A stretch of 64,000 nt of DNA, taken from Antedon mediterranea (Eukaryota > Echinodermata > Crinoidea > Comatulida > Antedonidae). Below the pieces are notes generated by a model. It saw only the letters and a program-made list of their open reading frames with translations, did no database searches and was not told where the DNA came from. The stretch lies in the NCBI RefSeq assembly GCF_964355755.1, contig NC_092679.1, positions 16,544,932-16,608,931 on the forward strand, written 5' to 3'. Positions 41,601 through 51,486 of this stretch are shown here, in pieces; position 1 is the stretch's first letter, and the number at the start of each line of letters is the position of its first letter. The position numbers and the translations under genes were made by a program.

Positions 41601-44600
41601 GTATGTGCTGAGCAGTGAATCTTAAATGCTTTTGGTTGGGTCGCTTTCATAGCTGCTTTTTTTTAGCTAATTCGTCAAAATACACAGCTGACTGTAAGGC
41701 CCTCGCTAATGCGGAATGCTTCACCGTTCTTGATTCTGCAGATTCCGCTTTCAAACATGAGGTCAAGGAAGCCCTCCACATCATGTGAAGTAAACCTTCC
41801 TTGAACAAACATACTTGGATGTCATGCTTGCCATATGATTGTTTTACGCCTACGTTCCTTGTTGTTTTATCATGCTAATTACTTCCTCATTTACATACAA
41901 CCTTTCCTATTGGTATATAAGTACTCTGTTTTCTGTTCTGATGATCAGAATAGTTTCTCGAAATGCCTCACAATCGTTATTTTAACTCGAAAGTTCAGTG
42001 GAATCATTCATGATTTATCTAACAGCTCACTCTATAATAATGCAATTTAATATTTAAATTAAATTTATTTTCCATGTCTGTCTAGGTATTTTGGTATATG
42101 TTTTATGAATCAAGTTATTTTAAGTCATGATGAAGAAGATTTAGCAACTAGGTTAATGGTCATATACTTTTCTTTTTTCAAGGTAAGGTTTGATTTTGAC
42201 AAGAACTATGTTATTCTTTGAAGCTCTGTCTACACTACCCCACTTTATGTGACAAAAAAATGTAATGTGCCCATATATGGACGTGATGATGTCATATCAC
42301 TACCCTATTTGGGCATATCACTACCGTATTTGGGCACATCATATTTGTTGTCAGACTACTTCGACAGTGTAGACAGAGCTTTAGCATTTTTGTGATTGGT
42401 TAAAAGACAACAAATAAATAAATATTTCTTTTACTGTAGCTAGCCAAGTCAAAGAATCGCATAATAAATAATTTTGTGATAAAAAGAATGGCAGACAAAC
42501 TCATTTTGCCTAATGTGAAGTCATATATAAACAGTTTCTTTTATAACCAATGTTTGTAGGCTTGTACAAAAAAGAAGAAAGTCGATCATAAAATGATAAG
42601 TGCTGTACTCACAGGTGTGAACAGAGCATACCATTATGCTAAGAGTAAGTTAGTGTTTCTTCCGAAAAATTGAAACAAAAATGTGCACACAAGCCTGTGG
42701 TTATATTCACCAATCACACTTAAGTGAGATATTTCCCTTAAATATTAAGTATTTCATTTAACTCAATAAATATTTAAGTATTTCCCTTAGGGTAAGTGTG
42801 AATGGTGAATTAGGTAAGTGTACACTAAACCTGAATTTTTAACTAGTTATTCAAGAAGACTGTTTCTTACCACCAGAGGGCCCCTGGATCAGCTTGCCTG
42901 CAGGTTCAGCTGGAAGTGTTACCCTCTCTAAATAAATTTCAAATCAAGAATAAAATGGTCCTTTAAATGATTTTTGGCCTTGACTGCTCGACCACTCAAC
43001 TCAAATTCATCCAGCATAAATGTTACTTTGTTTTTTGAATTTATGTTTTGTTTAGTTGAAGATGACAAGTTGGATGAGCAGACAGACATGCTGTTTAAGA
43101 TGGTGCACACGTCACCTTTCAGCACGTCAGTACAGTGTCTCATGCTGCTGCATCAAGTCATGAGTTCACGGTAAACATTCAGATCTTCAGATTCACTATC
43201 CTTATAATACAGCCATACAACGGTTCTCTTCAGATCACTGAAGTTAAGCAACGTTTGGCCCGGTTGCATTCTGGATGAGATACCCTCTGAGAATAGCTGC
43301 AGGTGCTGTATATACCAGAGGGTGGTGATGTATGATAATATTGGACTAGCATGTGATAGGCATGGGTTAGAGCCTATCTGTACCATACTGATTGCATCCT
43401 TTAGGCAAGATGCTTTACTCTCATTGCCTCCTATTATATGCACATAATAGCTAATATTTCAAGTTTCACCTATAGATTATTATTAATATATTATATTAAT
43501 TTAACGGTGAAGACATTTGTGTTTTTAATTTGATTATCTGCTGTCCCCTTTGATACTGCACAAGCCGGCATATTTAGAAACAATTTCATTAAAGAGTTTT
43601 CATCACAAAATTAACTTGTTATAAGAAGGAAAATAGAGCTAAAATGAATAAATAAATACTATATTGTAAAACCTCAAATCAGCTTCTTTTTCAGGTTTTA
43701 CAATAGTAAAATAAGTACACTGATAACAAAACAACTGTATTCTAAATTACAAGATAAATATTTAAATAATAAATAACATTTTATAAATTGTTTTCAGGCA
43801 ATCAACATCAGATCGTTACTATAGTGCACTTTTCAAAAAGCTTTTAGACCCATCTTTAAAGCAATCTCCAAAACTATCAATGTTTTTAAATTTGTTATAC
43901 CAGTCATTGAAAGGTGATGTTGTTGTCAAGAGAATAAAAGTAAGTGAAACTACATCTAAATGTAGAATCTATATTAAAGGGACACCTTTGGGACACAAAA
44001 AAGGGTTGACTAATAGAGGTTGCCCATAGTGTTGAATCATTATGGGTATGTGTCCCCTTTATTGGCCGTATTGTTAAAACAATCATTAATAGATGTATCC
44101 TGAATAGTGCTGTCCCAAAGGATGGTTCTATTGTACTGTGTATGCTATGTCTCTCTGATGATATTGATATTAATTCCTGCATCAGGGTAGAAGATATTAA
44201 AATTCAGGTGTGAATGGAAGCCTCCCATTGCCTCAACAAATCCCTTTCTTAAACATACAATCTTTTCCAGTGAAATATTCTGTTTTTACACTAGTATCGT
44301 GCATAGTGTTATGGAAACCAGCCGTGGAATACCCATGTATGTTATTAACTTTTTACACCTTTTTTTTTTGCTAGGCATTCATAAAGAGACTCCTTCAGAT
44401 CAGCTGTGAGCAGCAGCCTCCTGCCATCTGTGCAATGCTGTTCCTTATATCAGAAGTCATTCAGTCAAGGCCGCAATTGAAAAGTATAGTAGAAAAAATT
44501 GTGGTAGGTTACTTTTCCAATAGTTAATATACTACACAACCACATAATGTAAGGGTCAGTTTTGTCTTGGGATGTCTGCAGCGATGTTCACAAATTTTAG

Positions 44601-47600
44601 GGATTAAAAACATGTAGCTACAGGATGTACCAATAAATGTTCAGTCATTTCAGCTGTTGGTAAATAATTTTGATTGAGGACATTCGGAGGGGGTAGGTGT
44701 AGTTGGAAGAGGGTGGGGATGGTGTGGGTGGAGATAATTATTACCAGCTTTAGCTGAAATTCCTTTATGTGTTAAGCTCTGTCTACACTCTCAAACTTAA
44801 CAAAATGTGATGTGGTATATATGGACACGATGATGTCATATCACTACCATATTTGGGCACATCACACTTTTTTTGTCAATCAAGTTTGATAGTGTAGATA
44901 GACCTTTAGAAATGTCTTGTTTATATATACTCTGGAACTGTATAACAGACTATCGCTTTTCTTACAGGATTCTGATGATGAAGAAGAACATTTTCATGAT
45001 GTAGATGATGGCAGTACAGATGAAGATAAAGCTAAGGAAGCATTATCAGATAGTGTCGCCATGAATTCATCAAATACTGGAGAAAAACATTCCTGGATTC
45101 ACAAGGATACTAAACCAAAAAACAAAGGTACTGTAAAAAAAATATAAAAAGTTCTCAAATTTTTGCCCATTCATGATGTCATATCACTAACATATTTGAG
45201 CATATCACTACCATATTTGGGCATATCACTACCATATTTGGGCACATCAAACTTTTTTTCTCAAACTAGTTTCATAGTGTAGACAGAGCTTTAGAAACAC
45301 ATGGTGTACTGCAAATTATATTGTATTTATATAAAGAGAAATTAGTCCCTAAGTAGCTGTTTTATTATTTACCATTTATTTATTTTTGCACTTAAAACTG
45401 ATTTATTATTACTGACAGGGTTGAAGACAACTTATGACCCTTTAGCAAGAAATCCATTGTTTACTGGTTCTGAGAATTGTGTATACTGGGAACTGAGAAA
45501 GGTACAGTTATATTTTAAAAACTAATAGCATAATAGCTTTAAGTTTCGTTATACTAAAAAACCCCTATTTAGGGACAATATTTTTGGTCCTGAAGATGTC
45601 TCCTTAGTAGAGGTTCTTATTCAGAGACTGTTCACAGACTGTTTAGTCCCTATTATATGTTTGTCTGTGAATACATATTGGTATTTATTCTGATCAAGAC
45701 AATCCCAACAACAGGACACTGAGCTCGCCTTGCCAAGATAGGAACTTTGATCTTATGCCTGGCTGTGACTAATACCCACAGTACTCTACTATGTACATAT
45801 TCTCCGCGGCGTGTAGTGTATGTTAAGGGGCGTGGAACTGATCACGTCCTAGTCACAGATAAACCCTTTGATCTCCGAAGCTATGCATCCTGTTAGGTTG
45901 CCTTGTTGTGCCTGATTGAACCAAGAACCTTTGATGAAAAAGCAATCATGTAAAACCTCAAACTACTGTGCCACTGTACACTGCTTAATTGTCATTAATA
46001 TACTGAAAGAACCATGTATTTATGTTAATAATATTTTATATATATATATATTAGCTTTCAGAACATTTTCACCCAACGGTATCGTTATTTGCAACGCATT
46101 TGCTAGCTGGTGATCCTATTGTCTATATGGGGAATCCCCTTCAAGATTTTACGCTCATCCGATTCCTGGACAGATTTGTCTACCGTAATCCAAAGACAAA
46201 AGAAACAGGTACGTTGATATTATTTGCATAATTTATTATTTATTATAGGCAGAAGTGTACAAAACAATGGTAATAATATCTTTTGTAGAACCCCTTGCAG
46301 GGGGACACCTTCAGAACCCCCATAATAGAGGTGTCCCCTGTATTGCCATAGTGTTAATATAACATATATTGCCCCATGTTAGTTTCATGGGAAAGTTTCT
46401 ACATAGAGGTGCAAAGAATAAGAAACTCAATTCCAAAACACACACAATGTTCTGTACATAAATTATAGATATAAAAGTGAAAAAAAAGATAATATAATTC
46501 TTTTAAATTTAATTGATTTTAAATTGTTTTTTTTCCCTCAGAAAGAGTATCTGTCATGCAGCCTCGTGTTTATGTAGCCCCTGAAATCAGACGACTTGCT
46601 GTCAATAGTAAAGAGTTTCTAGATAAAGATGAGAACAGTATTCCGATGGATGAGCTTTTTTTCTATAAGTAAGTCATCTATATAAGTCATCAAAACAACT
46701 GATAGCATGGCCTGGTCCAGGATTGCTTCACTTAGCTAAAGCTCTGTCTACACTATCAAACTTTATGTTTTCAAACAGAATGTGATGTGTCCCAAATATG
46801 GACATGGTGATGTCATATCACTACCATATTACTTACATACTATGTACAGTATAATGCTACAATGTCAAATATTTCCTAACTGTTGCATTGTGATCATATT
46901 TCTAATAGGTACTTTGAGCTGAAGAATAAGAAATTTACCAAAAAGAAGGCGAAGGTAGTTGACGACATGGACTCTGACGCCTCAAGTGTCAGTGATGATG
47001 AGTTTGAGAAATGCCTTGGTAAGTGTGATCTTGTGTGTCATCCTTTGAATAGGAGTCTCCTTTGAATAGGAGTGAATAGTAGGTTTCCCCTGAATAGGGA
47101 TCTTCTTTGAGTAGGAGTCTCCTTTGAATAGGAGTGAATAGAGGGTAACCCCTAGATAGGGGTCATCTTTGAATAGGAGTCTCTTTTGAATCGGAGTGAA
47201 TAGAGGATGCCCCCTAAATAGGGGTTATCTTTGAATAGGAGTCTCCCCTGAATAGGGGTCTTCTTTGAATAAGAGTGAATAAAGGGTGTCCCCTGAATAG
47301 AGGTCTCATTTGAATAAGAGTGAATAGAAGGTGTCCCCTGAATAGGGGAGAGAGTGAATTTTTAAAATTTATTTTATTTAAAACATATTTATACAGGATA
47401 AGAACATCAGGTATCAGGTAGCACCTGTTTTAAATATAGTCCTGTTTATAGAAAATAAAAGGTTAAAACATGCATACAAAATTCTTTAAAACTTGTAAAA
47501 ACAGTAAAATAACAAATTGATAATGAATATGGAATAGTGGTCTCCTTTGAATATGAGTGAATAGAGGGTGTCCCCTGAATAAGGGCCTCCTTTGAATAGG

Positions 47601-49561
47601 AGTGAATAGAGGGTGCCCCCTGAATAGGGACTGCCACAGTTCTGAAACTTATATTTTTCCTTGTTCATATCATAAGTAAGTTTCCCTGAATAGAGGTGTC
47701 CCAAAGGATGGGTTCTACTGTAGTTAATTTGTAATTAAATGTTTGCAATTTATATTTTATTTGCTTGTTTATGCAAGAAAATGTTATGAGTTCAAATTAA
47801 AATCTGTTTACCAAGCAAATTAATTGTTTTTACTCTATTGAACTCTAGATGAACTTGAGAGTGGCGAAATGGATTATGACATAGATTTTGCTGGGTAAGT
47901 CAACACAGTATATCCGATTTGTGAGACTATAAATATGTACCCAAGTTATTTAATCCTACTAAATGTTCCTAAATAAAACTTAAGAGAAAAGGCACATAAT
48001 ATCTTTTTTAAGCTTTTTTCAATTATTAAATTAAGCGTTCAATTTTTTGCAGAGATTTTCATAAATCAAAAAGCAGCAAAAAGAAACATCAAACAGATTC
48101 GGACGAATCAGATTTTTCAGAAGATTTAGACAATCCAGATATTGACGATGATTTCAGTGATAATCCAGATATTGATGATGATTTAAGTGATGATTTTGAT
48201 GCAGATGATTTTAAAATTGAGAATGATAATTTTGATGAAGAAGCATTTGATATGTCTGAAGATGGTAAGATCGATATCCTAGGCAATTTGCCTAAATATA
48301 TAAACAAAAAACAAAAAAAAATCTATACAATATAAAATACAATATAGAAAAAATACATAATAATAATAAACAATACATAAATTTAATAAACTAATTTTCT
48401 ATATTTTTTAAATAGATGAAGAATTTGCACTTGATAGTAGAAAGGGAGGGAAAAGTAGCGCAAATAAAGACAAGAAAGGTTTAAAGGACAAGAAAGCGTC
48501 CAGTAAAGCTAAGAAACGAAAAACTGATTCTGAAAGTAATGTGTCGAAAAAATCCAGAACAGGAAATGATGTCACATCGGTTGTTGAAGAGGTTAGTAAC
48601 ATTTGCCATAATATTAATCATTTTAGCACCATGATCTAATGTCGCTGTTTCTCATTACTGTATACTTTGTCCAGTATCATTGCAAATTCTGTAATACAGT
48701 GTCATAATGTGTATCACATTGTGATAGCCTGAAAAGCCTGACCTAACAGTAACCTTATTCCCATCATTTCCATCATAACTAAACACCACCCGCACCACAT
48801 GCCAACCAATGCTATATATAATAGTACCACATGTGTCTAAACCTAACACTATCCTGCTGCGGGTTTTATAATTCTGTATAGCATTGTCAGGCGTGTGATG
48901 TTTAGTAGGATCGTTAGCATTCCAATGTTATTTTTTTTCTTCATTTGTAGGCCAGAAACTTTACTTTTCTTTTGTGACATGTATCTTCTGTTATTTTAGT
49001 TTTCAATGCTTATGGATGAAAATGTTGGATCAAAGAGGAATGCCGTTGGAACACATGCTTTAATCAATCGTGACAAAGCCAGTAAGTAACGCAAATTAAT
49101 TGTCTAAGCAAACCTGAATTGTAAACATTTCCACTGAAATCTATTTTGATTTTCTACATTATTTATTTGCCCTTGGCCTCCAAATAGTATATATATTCTT
49201 ATTTTGCTCTCTTGAAATGCACCTTACAAATACTCATTTAAAACTCACAGGGTACTGCCGCAGATCCTGTCTTTCCCACCCCACCCTCCCTGGGCATATT
49301 TTTTGGAATGTGTGATGGGTGGTCACTTTTATGGCAAACCTTAACAGTTTGGGTAAATCAGAAACTATGTTTTAGGGTTTTTTTTGGTTCTCAAATTAAA
49401 ATCATTTGTTTTCAGGTGCTAAGCAGCTTGATTGGGAAGAGAGGCGTGATAAATGGATGAGAGGAAAAGACGTAAAGTCGATGATGAAACTAAAGAGGGA
49501 GAGATCAAACCTCAGGAAAATAAAAGGACAAAAAAGCAACAAAAAATTCAAGAAAAAATGA
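35693..49561 (+). CDS. CEBPZ: CEBPZ / NOC1 / Mak21-type ribosome biogenesis factor; 24 coding exons
   Basis: Nucleolar factor needed for pre-60S assembly (yeast Noc1/Mak21), also described in vertebrates as a CCAAT-box-binding protein. Exons: 35693-35842, 36140-36285, 37303-37468, 37837-37945, 38847-39103, 39922-40047, 40512-40601, 40810-40894, 41354-41438, 42086-42182, 42560-42644, 43056-43170, 43798-43939, 44375-44503, 44968-45127, 45419-45501, 46055-46208, 46542-46668, 46909-47018, 47849-47894, 48053-48264, 48416-48591, 49000-49081, 49416-49561. The lengths sum to 1025 codons plus stop (human 1054). Landmarks: YLFKPGSKWYENR; RDKRLLMWYFEDAVKKRY; LYRPNISAKAQYFGICFMNQ; LTGVNRAYHYAK; STSDRYYSALFKKLLDP; YDPLARNPLFTGSEN; NPLQDFTLIRFLDRFVYRNP; LAVNSKEFL. 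The middle is the CBF/Mak21 domain. An acidic region (about residues 780-900) precedes a Lys/Arg-rich C-terminus (SNKKFKKK-stop). AATAAA at 49692-49697. Confidence 0.96.
36541..36883. mobile_element. Palindromic MITE, ~343 bp with ~55-bp inverted ends
   Basis: Left arm contains GACCCACTATACGACCCCCG then GGAGAGGTGCGTCAT; the right arm (36828-36883) is its reverse complement with only two or three differences, including outer CAATTG and GTGCA. The interior repeats TGACGCACC words. In CEBPZ intron 2. No coding capacity. Confidence 0.85.
38585..38815 (-). mobile_element. tRNA-derived SINE with a tandemly amplified B-box segment
   Basis: Reverse strand: GGAACCACTGCATAATAGAG, GGGTCCAGGGTTCAATCCTG, then a 24-bp unit (CCTAGTGTCAGGGTTCAATA-type) repeated about six times, then CTCTTTTAACTCCACTCTC. 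The unit contains the Pol III B box, and the flanks match the simple copy at 28404-28505. In CEBPZ intron 4. Confidence 0.65.
39179..39307. mobile_element. TTAA-type MITE family 1 copy
   Basis: Left end TTAAGCTTTGTCTACACTAT; right end AACTAGTTTGATAGTCTAGA followed by a degraded terminus. Interior GACATGATGATTGTCATACC. CEBPZ intron 5. Confidence 0.75.
39459..39817. mobile_element. TTAA-type MITE family 2, ~359 bp
   Basis: Starts TTAAAGATGTAATGTCCCCC and ends GGGGGACAATACATCTTTAA, with TTAA at each edge. A second copy is at 51233-51486 and a fragment at 63474-63540. CEBPZ intron 5. Confidence 0.8.
40131..40192. mobile_element. MITE family 1 fragment
   Basis: AAAGCCTTGTCTAGACTATC, AAACTAGTTGACAAAATAATG and a short piece of the interior; right side missing. 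CEBPZ intron 6. Confidence 0.55.
41094..41315 (+). repeat. Dispersed ~190-bp repeat, copy 1
   Basis: Shares with 45705-45895 the phrases GCCTTGTCAAGATAGGAACT, GTCTGGCTG, ACAGTACT, TCCGCAGTGT, GTTAAGGGGC and CACAGATAAATCCTTTGATC. Both copies lie in CEBPZ introns in the same orientation. Class unknown. Confidence 0.65.
42221..42384. mobile_element. MITE family 1 copy
   Basis: Left AAGCTCTGTCTACACTACCC, right GACAGTGTAGACAGAGCTTT, interior GGACGTGATGATGTCATATC and two ACTACCNTATTTGGGCA units. CEBPZ intron 10. Confidence 0.85.
43206..43442 (+). mobile_element. Composite SINE: 5S rRNA-like head joined to a tRNA-like segment
   Basis: 43210-43313 follows 5S rRNA in order: GCCATAC, CGGTTCTCTTCAGATCACTG, AAGTTAAGCAACGTTTGGCC, CGGTTGCATTCTGGATGAGA, TACCCTCTGAGAATA, GGTGCTGTA. 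About 14 bases near the 5S loop B region are deleted. It is followed by a segment (43330-43435) with a B-box-like GGTTAGAGCC that matches 50305-50405 closely (GACTAGCATGTGATAGGCAT; TAGGCAAGATGCTTTACTCT). The downstream core is truncated here. CEBPZ intron 12. Confidence 0.8.
43978..44135. repeat. Dispersed GGGACACC/GTCCCAAAGG repeat copy
   Basis: Begins GGGACACCTTTGGGAC and ends GTCCCAAAGGATGGTTCTAT, inverted to each other in part; middle has AATAGAGGTTGCCC. Related to 6240-6605 and 47040-47345. CEBPZ intron 13. Confidence 0.5.
44772..44909. mobile_element. MITE family 1 copy
   Basis: Left TTAAGCTCTGTCTACACTCT, right TTGATAGTGTAGATAGACCT then TTA; interior GGACACGATGATGTCATATC. CEBPZ intron 14. 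Confidence 0.85.
45160..45294. mobile_element. MITE family 1 copy, left-truncated
   Basis: Interior TGATGTCATATCACTAACAT, three ATATTTGGGCA-like units, right end TAGTGTAGACAGAGCTTTAG. CEBPZ intron 15, starting 33 bp after exon 15. Confidence 0.8.
45705..45895 (+). repeat. Dispersed ~190-bp repeat, copy 2
   Basis: Partner of 41094-41315: GCCTTGCCAAGATAGGAACT, GCCTGGCTGTGAC, ACAGTACTCTACTATGTAC, CCGCGGCGTG, GTTAAGGGGCGTGG, CACAGATAAACCCTTTGATC. CEBPZ intron 16. Confidence 0.65.
46737..46829. mobile_element. MITE family 1 copy, right-truncated
   Basis: Left AAAGCTCTGTCTACACTATC, interior GGACATGGTGATGTCATATC; the right inverted end is absent. CEBPZ intron 18. Confidence 0.75.
47040..47720. repeat. 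Irregular tandem array of GAATAGGAG / CCCCTGAATAGGGG units
   Basis: Units of about 45-65 bp mix CTTTGAATAGGAGTGAATAG with AGGGTGTCCCCTGAATAGGG. About six units occupy 47040-47345; two or three more follow at 47535-47720 after a ~180-bp AT-rich interruption. The array fills most of CEBPZ intron 19. Confidence 0.8.
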
Positions 49562-50302
49562 AAGAACAATTTATTATAATTGGAATTATTAAATACAGTA
49601 TGTAACAAAATAGTAACAATTGCTCTATTGTCTTGAACCTTTTACTACTGTATGCATCATTCTTTATATGTATCATTTGTTTGAATATATTAATAAAAGA
49701 TTGAGGAAGAATATTTCTTATATGATTGTTTGCTTGGCTAAGGAGGTGATGCACTTTTCCTAACCAATCCAGGTTCTTACAAAAACTTTTTAAATGTATT
49801 ATTTGAATAGCCATAATAGTTTTATTAGGATCGATCCGTTTTATTAATTTAATAAAAGTTAATAAATGTATTGCAAAAACACCATTGATTACATTATATG
49901 AAAGTTCAAATAAAATAAACATTTTTACATAAAAAAATTGTTGATACATCCATATTTTTGTTTCTTTGTGTAATATTAGTTGTGTTAATTACCACAAACT
50001 ATAAAACGTAAATAAATAAAGATTATAATTTCTTAATAAAGAAACATAATTATTTAATTAATTTAATTTTAGATACAGTATTATAGCCTACTACTACTGT
50101 AGGCCTAGTAATTAATCTGACTAACTTGCTAACTGGGTATATAAGATCCTAGAGTTCTAATTGTTGTAGACACTTGTGTTTATTAAATATAGTCTTTTAA
50201 CTTATATGAATGTCATAGTTTTCTTTTTACTTTGTTGGAATGATTAAATTCGTTGGATTTTCTATTATAATTTGGTTTCAAGTTAAAATGAAATTTAGCA
50301 AA
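49562..50302. other. CEBPZ 3' UTR and AT-rich flank
   Basis: Poly(A) signal at 49692-49697. The rest is AT-rich and holds nothing coding that I can support. Confidence 0.5.
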
Positions 50303-50632
50303 CTAATGGTAATATCGGACTAGCATGTGATAGGCATGGGTTCGAGGTTATCTGTACCATACTAATTGCATCCTTAGGCAAGATGCTTTACTCTCATTGC
50401 CTCGTCCTTCGGATGGGATGTAAAGCCGTTGGTCCCGTGTACTTAACAGTGCACGTTAAAGAACTTGGTACACTATTCGAAAAGAGTAGGGGATCGTCTC
50501 CCGGTGTGCTAATCTGGTAGGCGCTGCACTGCTGGCTGCCGTGGGTCCGTGGAGGGCCTAATCCGAATTTCCTCAGTTTCCAGTTAAGCTTGAGGACAAA
50601 TACAGTATGAATACCTTTACCTTTACCTTTAA
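50303..50632 (+). mobile_element. SINE with tRNA-like 5' part and Deu-type core
   Basis: 50305-50360 is tRNA-like (GGGTTCGAGGTTATC B-box region). The core matches the pattern of the Deu domain: CCTTCGGATGGGATGTAAAG, CCGTTGGTCCCGTGTAC, GCACGTTAAAGAACTTGG, TTCGAAAAGAGTAGGGGATC, CCCGGTGTGCTAATCTGG. It ends in a (CCTTTA)n tail. Its 5' segment is shared with the 5S-headed element at 43206-43442. Confidence 0.8.
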
Positions 50633-51232
50633 TGTACTGTATTTGCGAATATACAATACAACCTCCATTCATTATTTAGTATGTTTTCACAACAATAACA
50701 ATTCAAAGTTTAATTACGGTCCAAATTGTTTGACTTGGCTGGTTGTGGTTGTAGACCCGGAGTTGTGAGTTTGTTTCTCCGCTTGACAAGTTAGAATTTA
50801 TGTAGTTTTAGTAATGATTAATAAAAATTAATTTTTTTATAAAGTGATTGTCCTAGAAATAAAAGGTTTATTTCTTTTTTTCTCCTATTATTAAACAATA
50901 CAACTCAGTTTTTATTATCTATTTTGTTGTTTATTCACTCGTAATTACAAGGTTAATGCATGGAGGTATAATACCTCCATGGTTAATGTAAAGCCTCAGA
51001 CATCACATCCTTAGTTTATTATTTTAAAGGATTTTATTTGGGTTTGATCTATTTCCTGTTTCAATCCAAAATATGATTGTAAACAGTCATAGAATTTTAG
51101 TTCTTTACAGTACAGGTTATTGTTGTTGTTTATTAGTTTTCCACAAATAATGATTTATATAATTTTCTTTAAAAATCATTAAATATTATAAATGTAGATG
51201 GTGGTCACAATACAATAGTCTAGAAGTACACT
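50633..51232. other. Gene-poor AT-rich stretch
   Basis: No gene and no clear repeat family; a small inverted ATGGAGGTATAATACCTCCAT palindrome split at 50959-50981. Confidence 0.45.
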
Positions 51233-51486
51233 TTAAAGATGTATTGTCCCTTGAAACACAAACAAATTAAGGTGAAAATATTCTAAATTTAAATTGGCCA
51301 TATCAAAGTAATATTAAAGTTATTTTTTGAACAAAAAAATGTCTGTATTTCAGTTAAATGATTTTTTTTCGACAAATTTTTGGTGAAAGTTAAGAACTAT
51401 TTTGATACTTTAAAATTACCAACTTTTTTAAGAAATCTTTTTTTTTTTTTTTGGAAAATTTAGTCAAAGGGACAATACATCTTTAA
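51233..51486. mobile_element. TTAA-type MITE family 2, 254 bp
   Basis: TTAAAGATGTATTGTCCCTT at the left and AAAGGGACAATACATCTTTAA at the right (positions 51466-51486), TTAA on both edges. Same ends as 39459-39817. Confidence 0.85.

Noticed and set aside
43210-43313. A functional 5S rRNA gene
   Set aside because: About 14 bases are deleted, several stems are broken, there is no T-run terminator, and it continues into SINE sequence.
49548-49949. Minus-strand 133-codon frame after CEBPZ
   Set aside because: AT-rich composition, no domain, overlaps the CEBPZ 3' UTR; no supporting splice or promoter signal.
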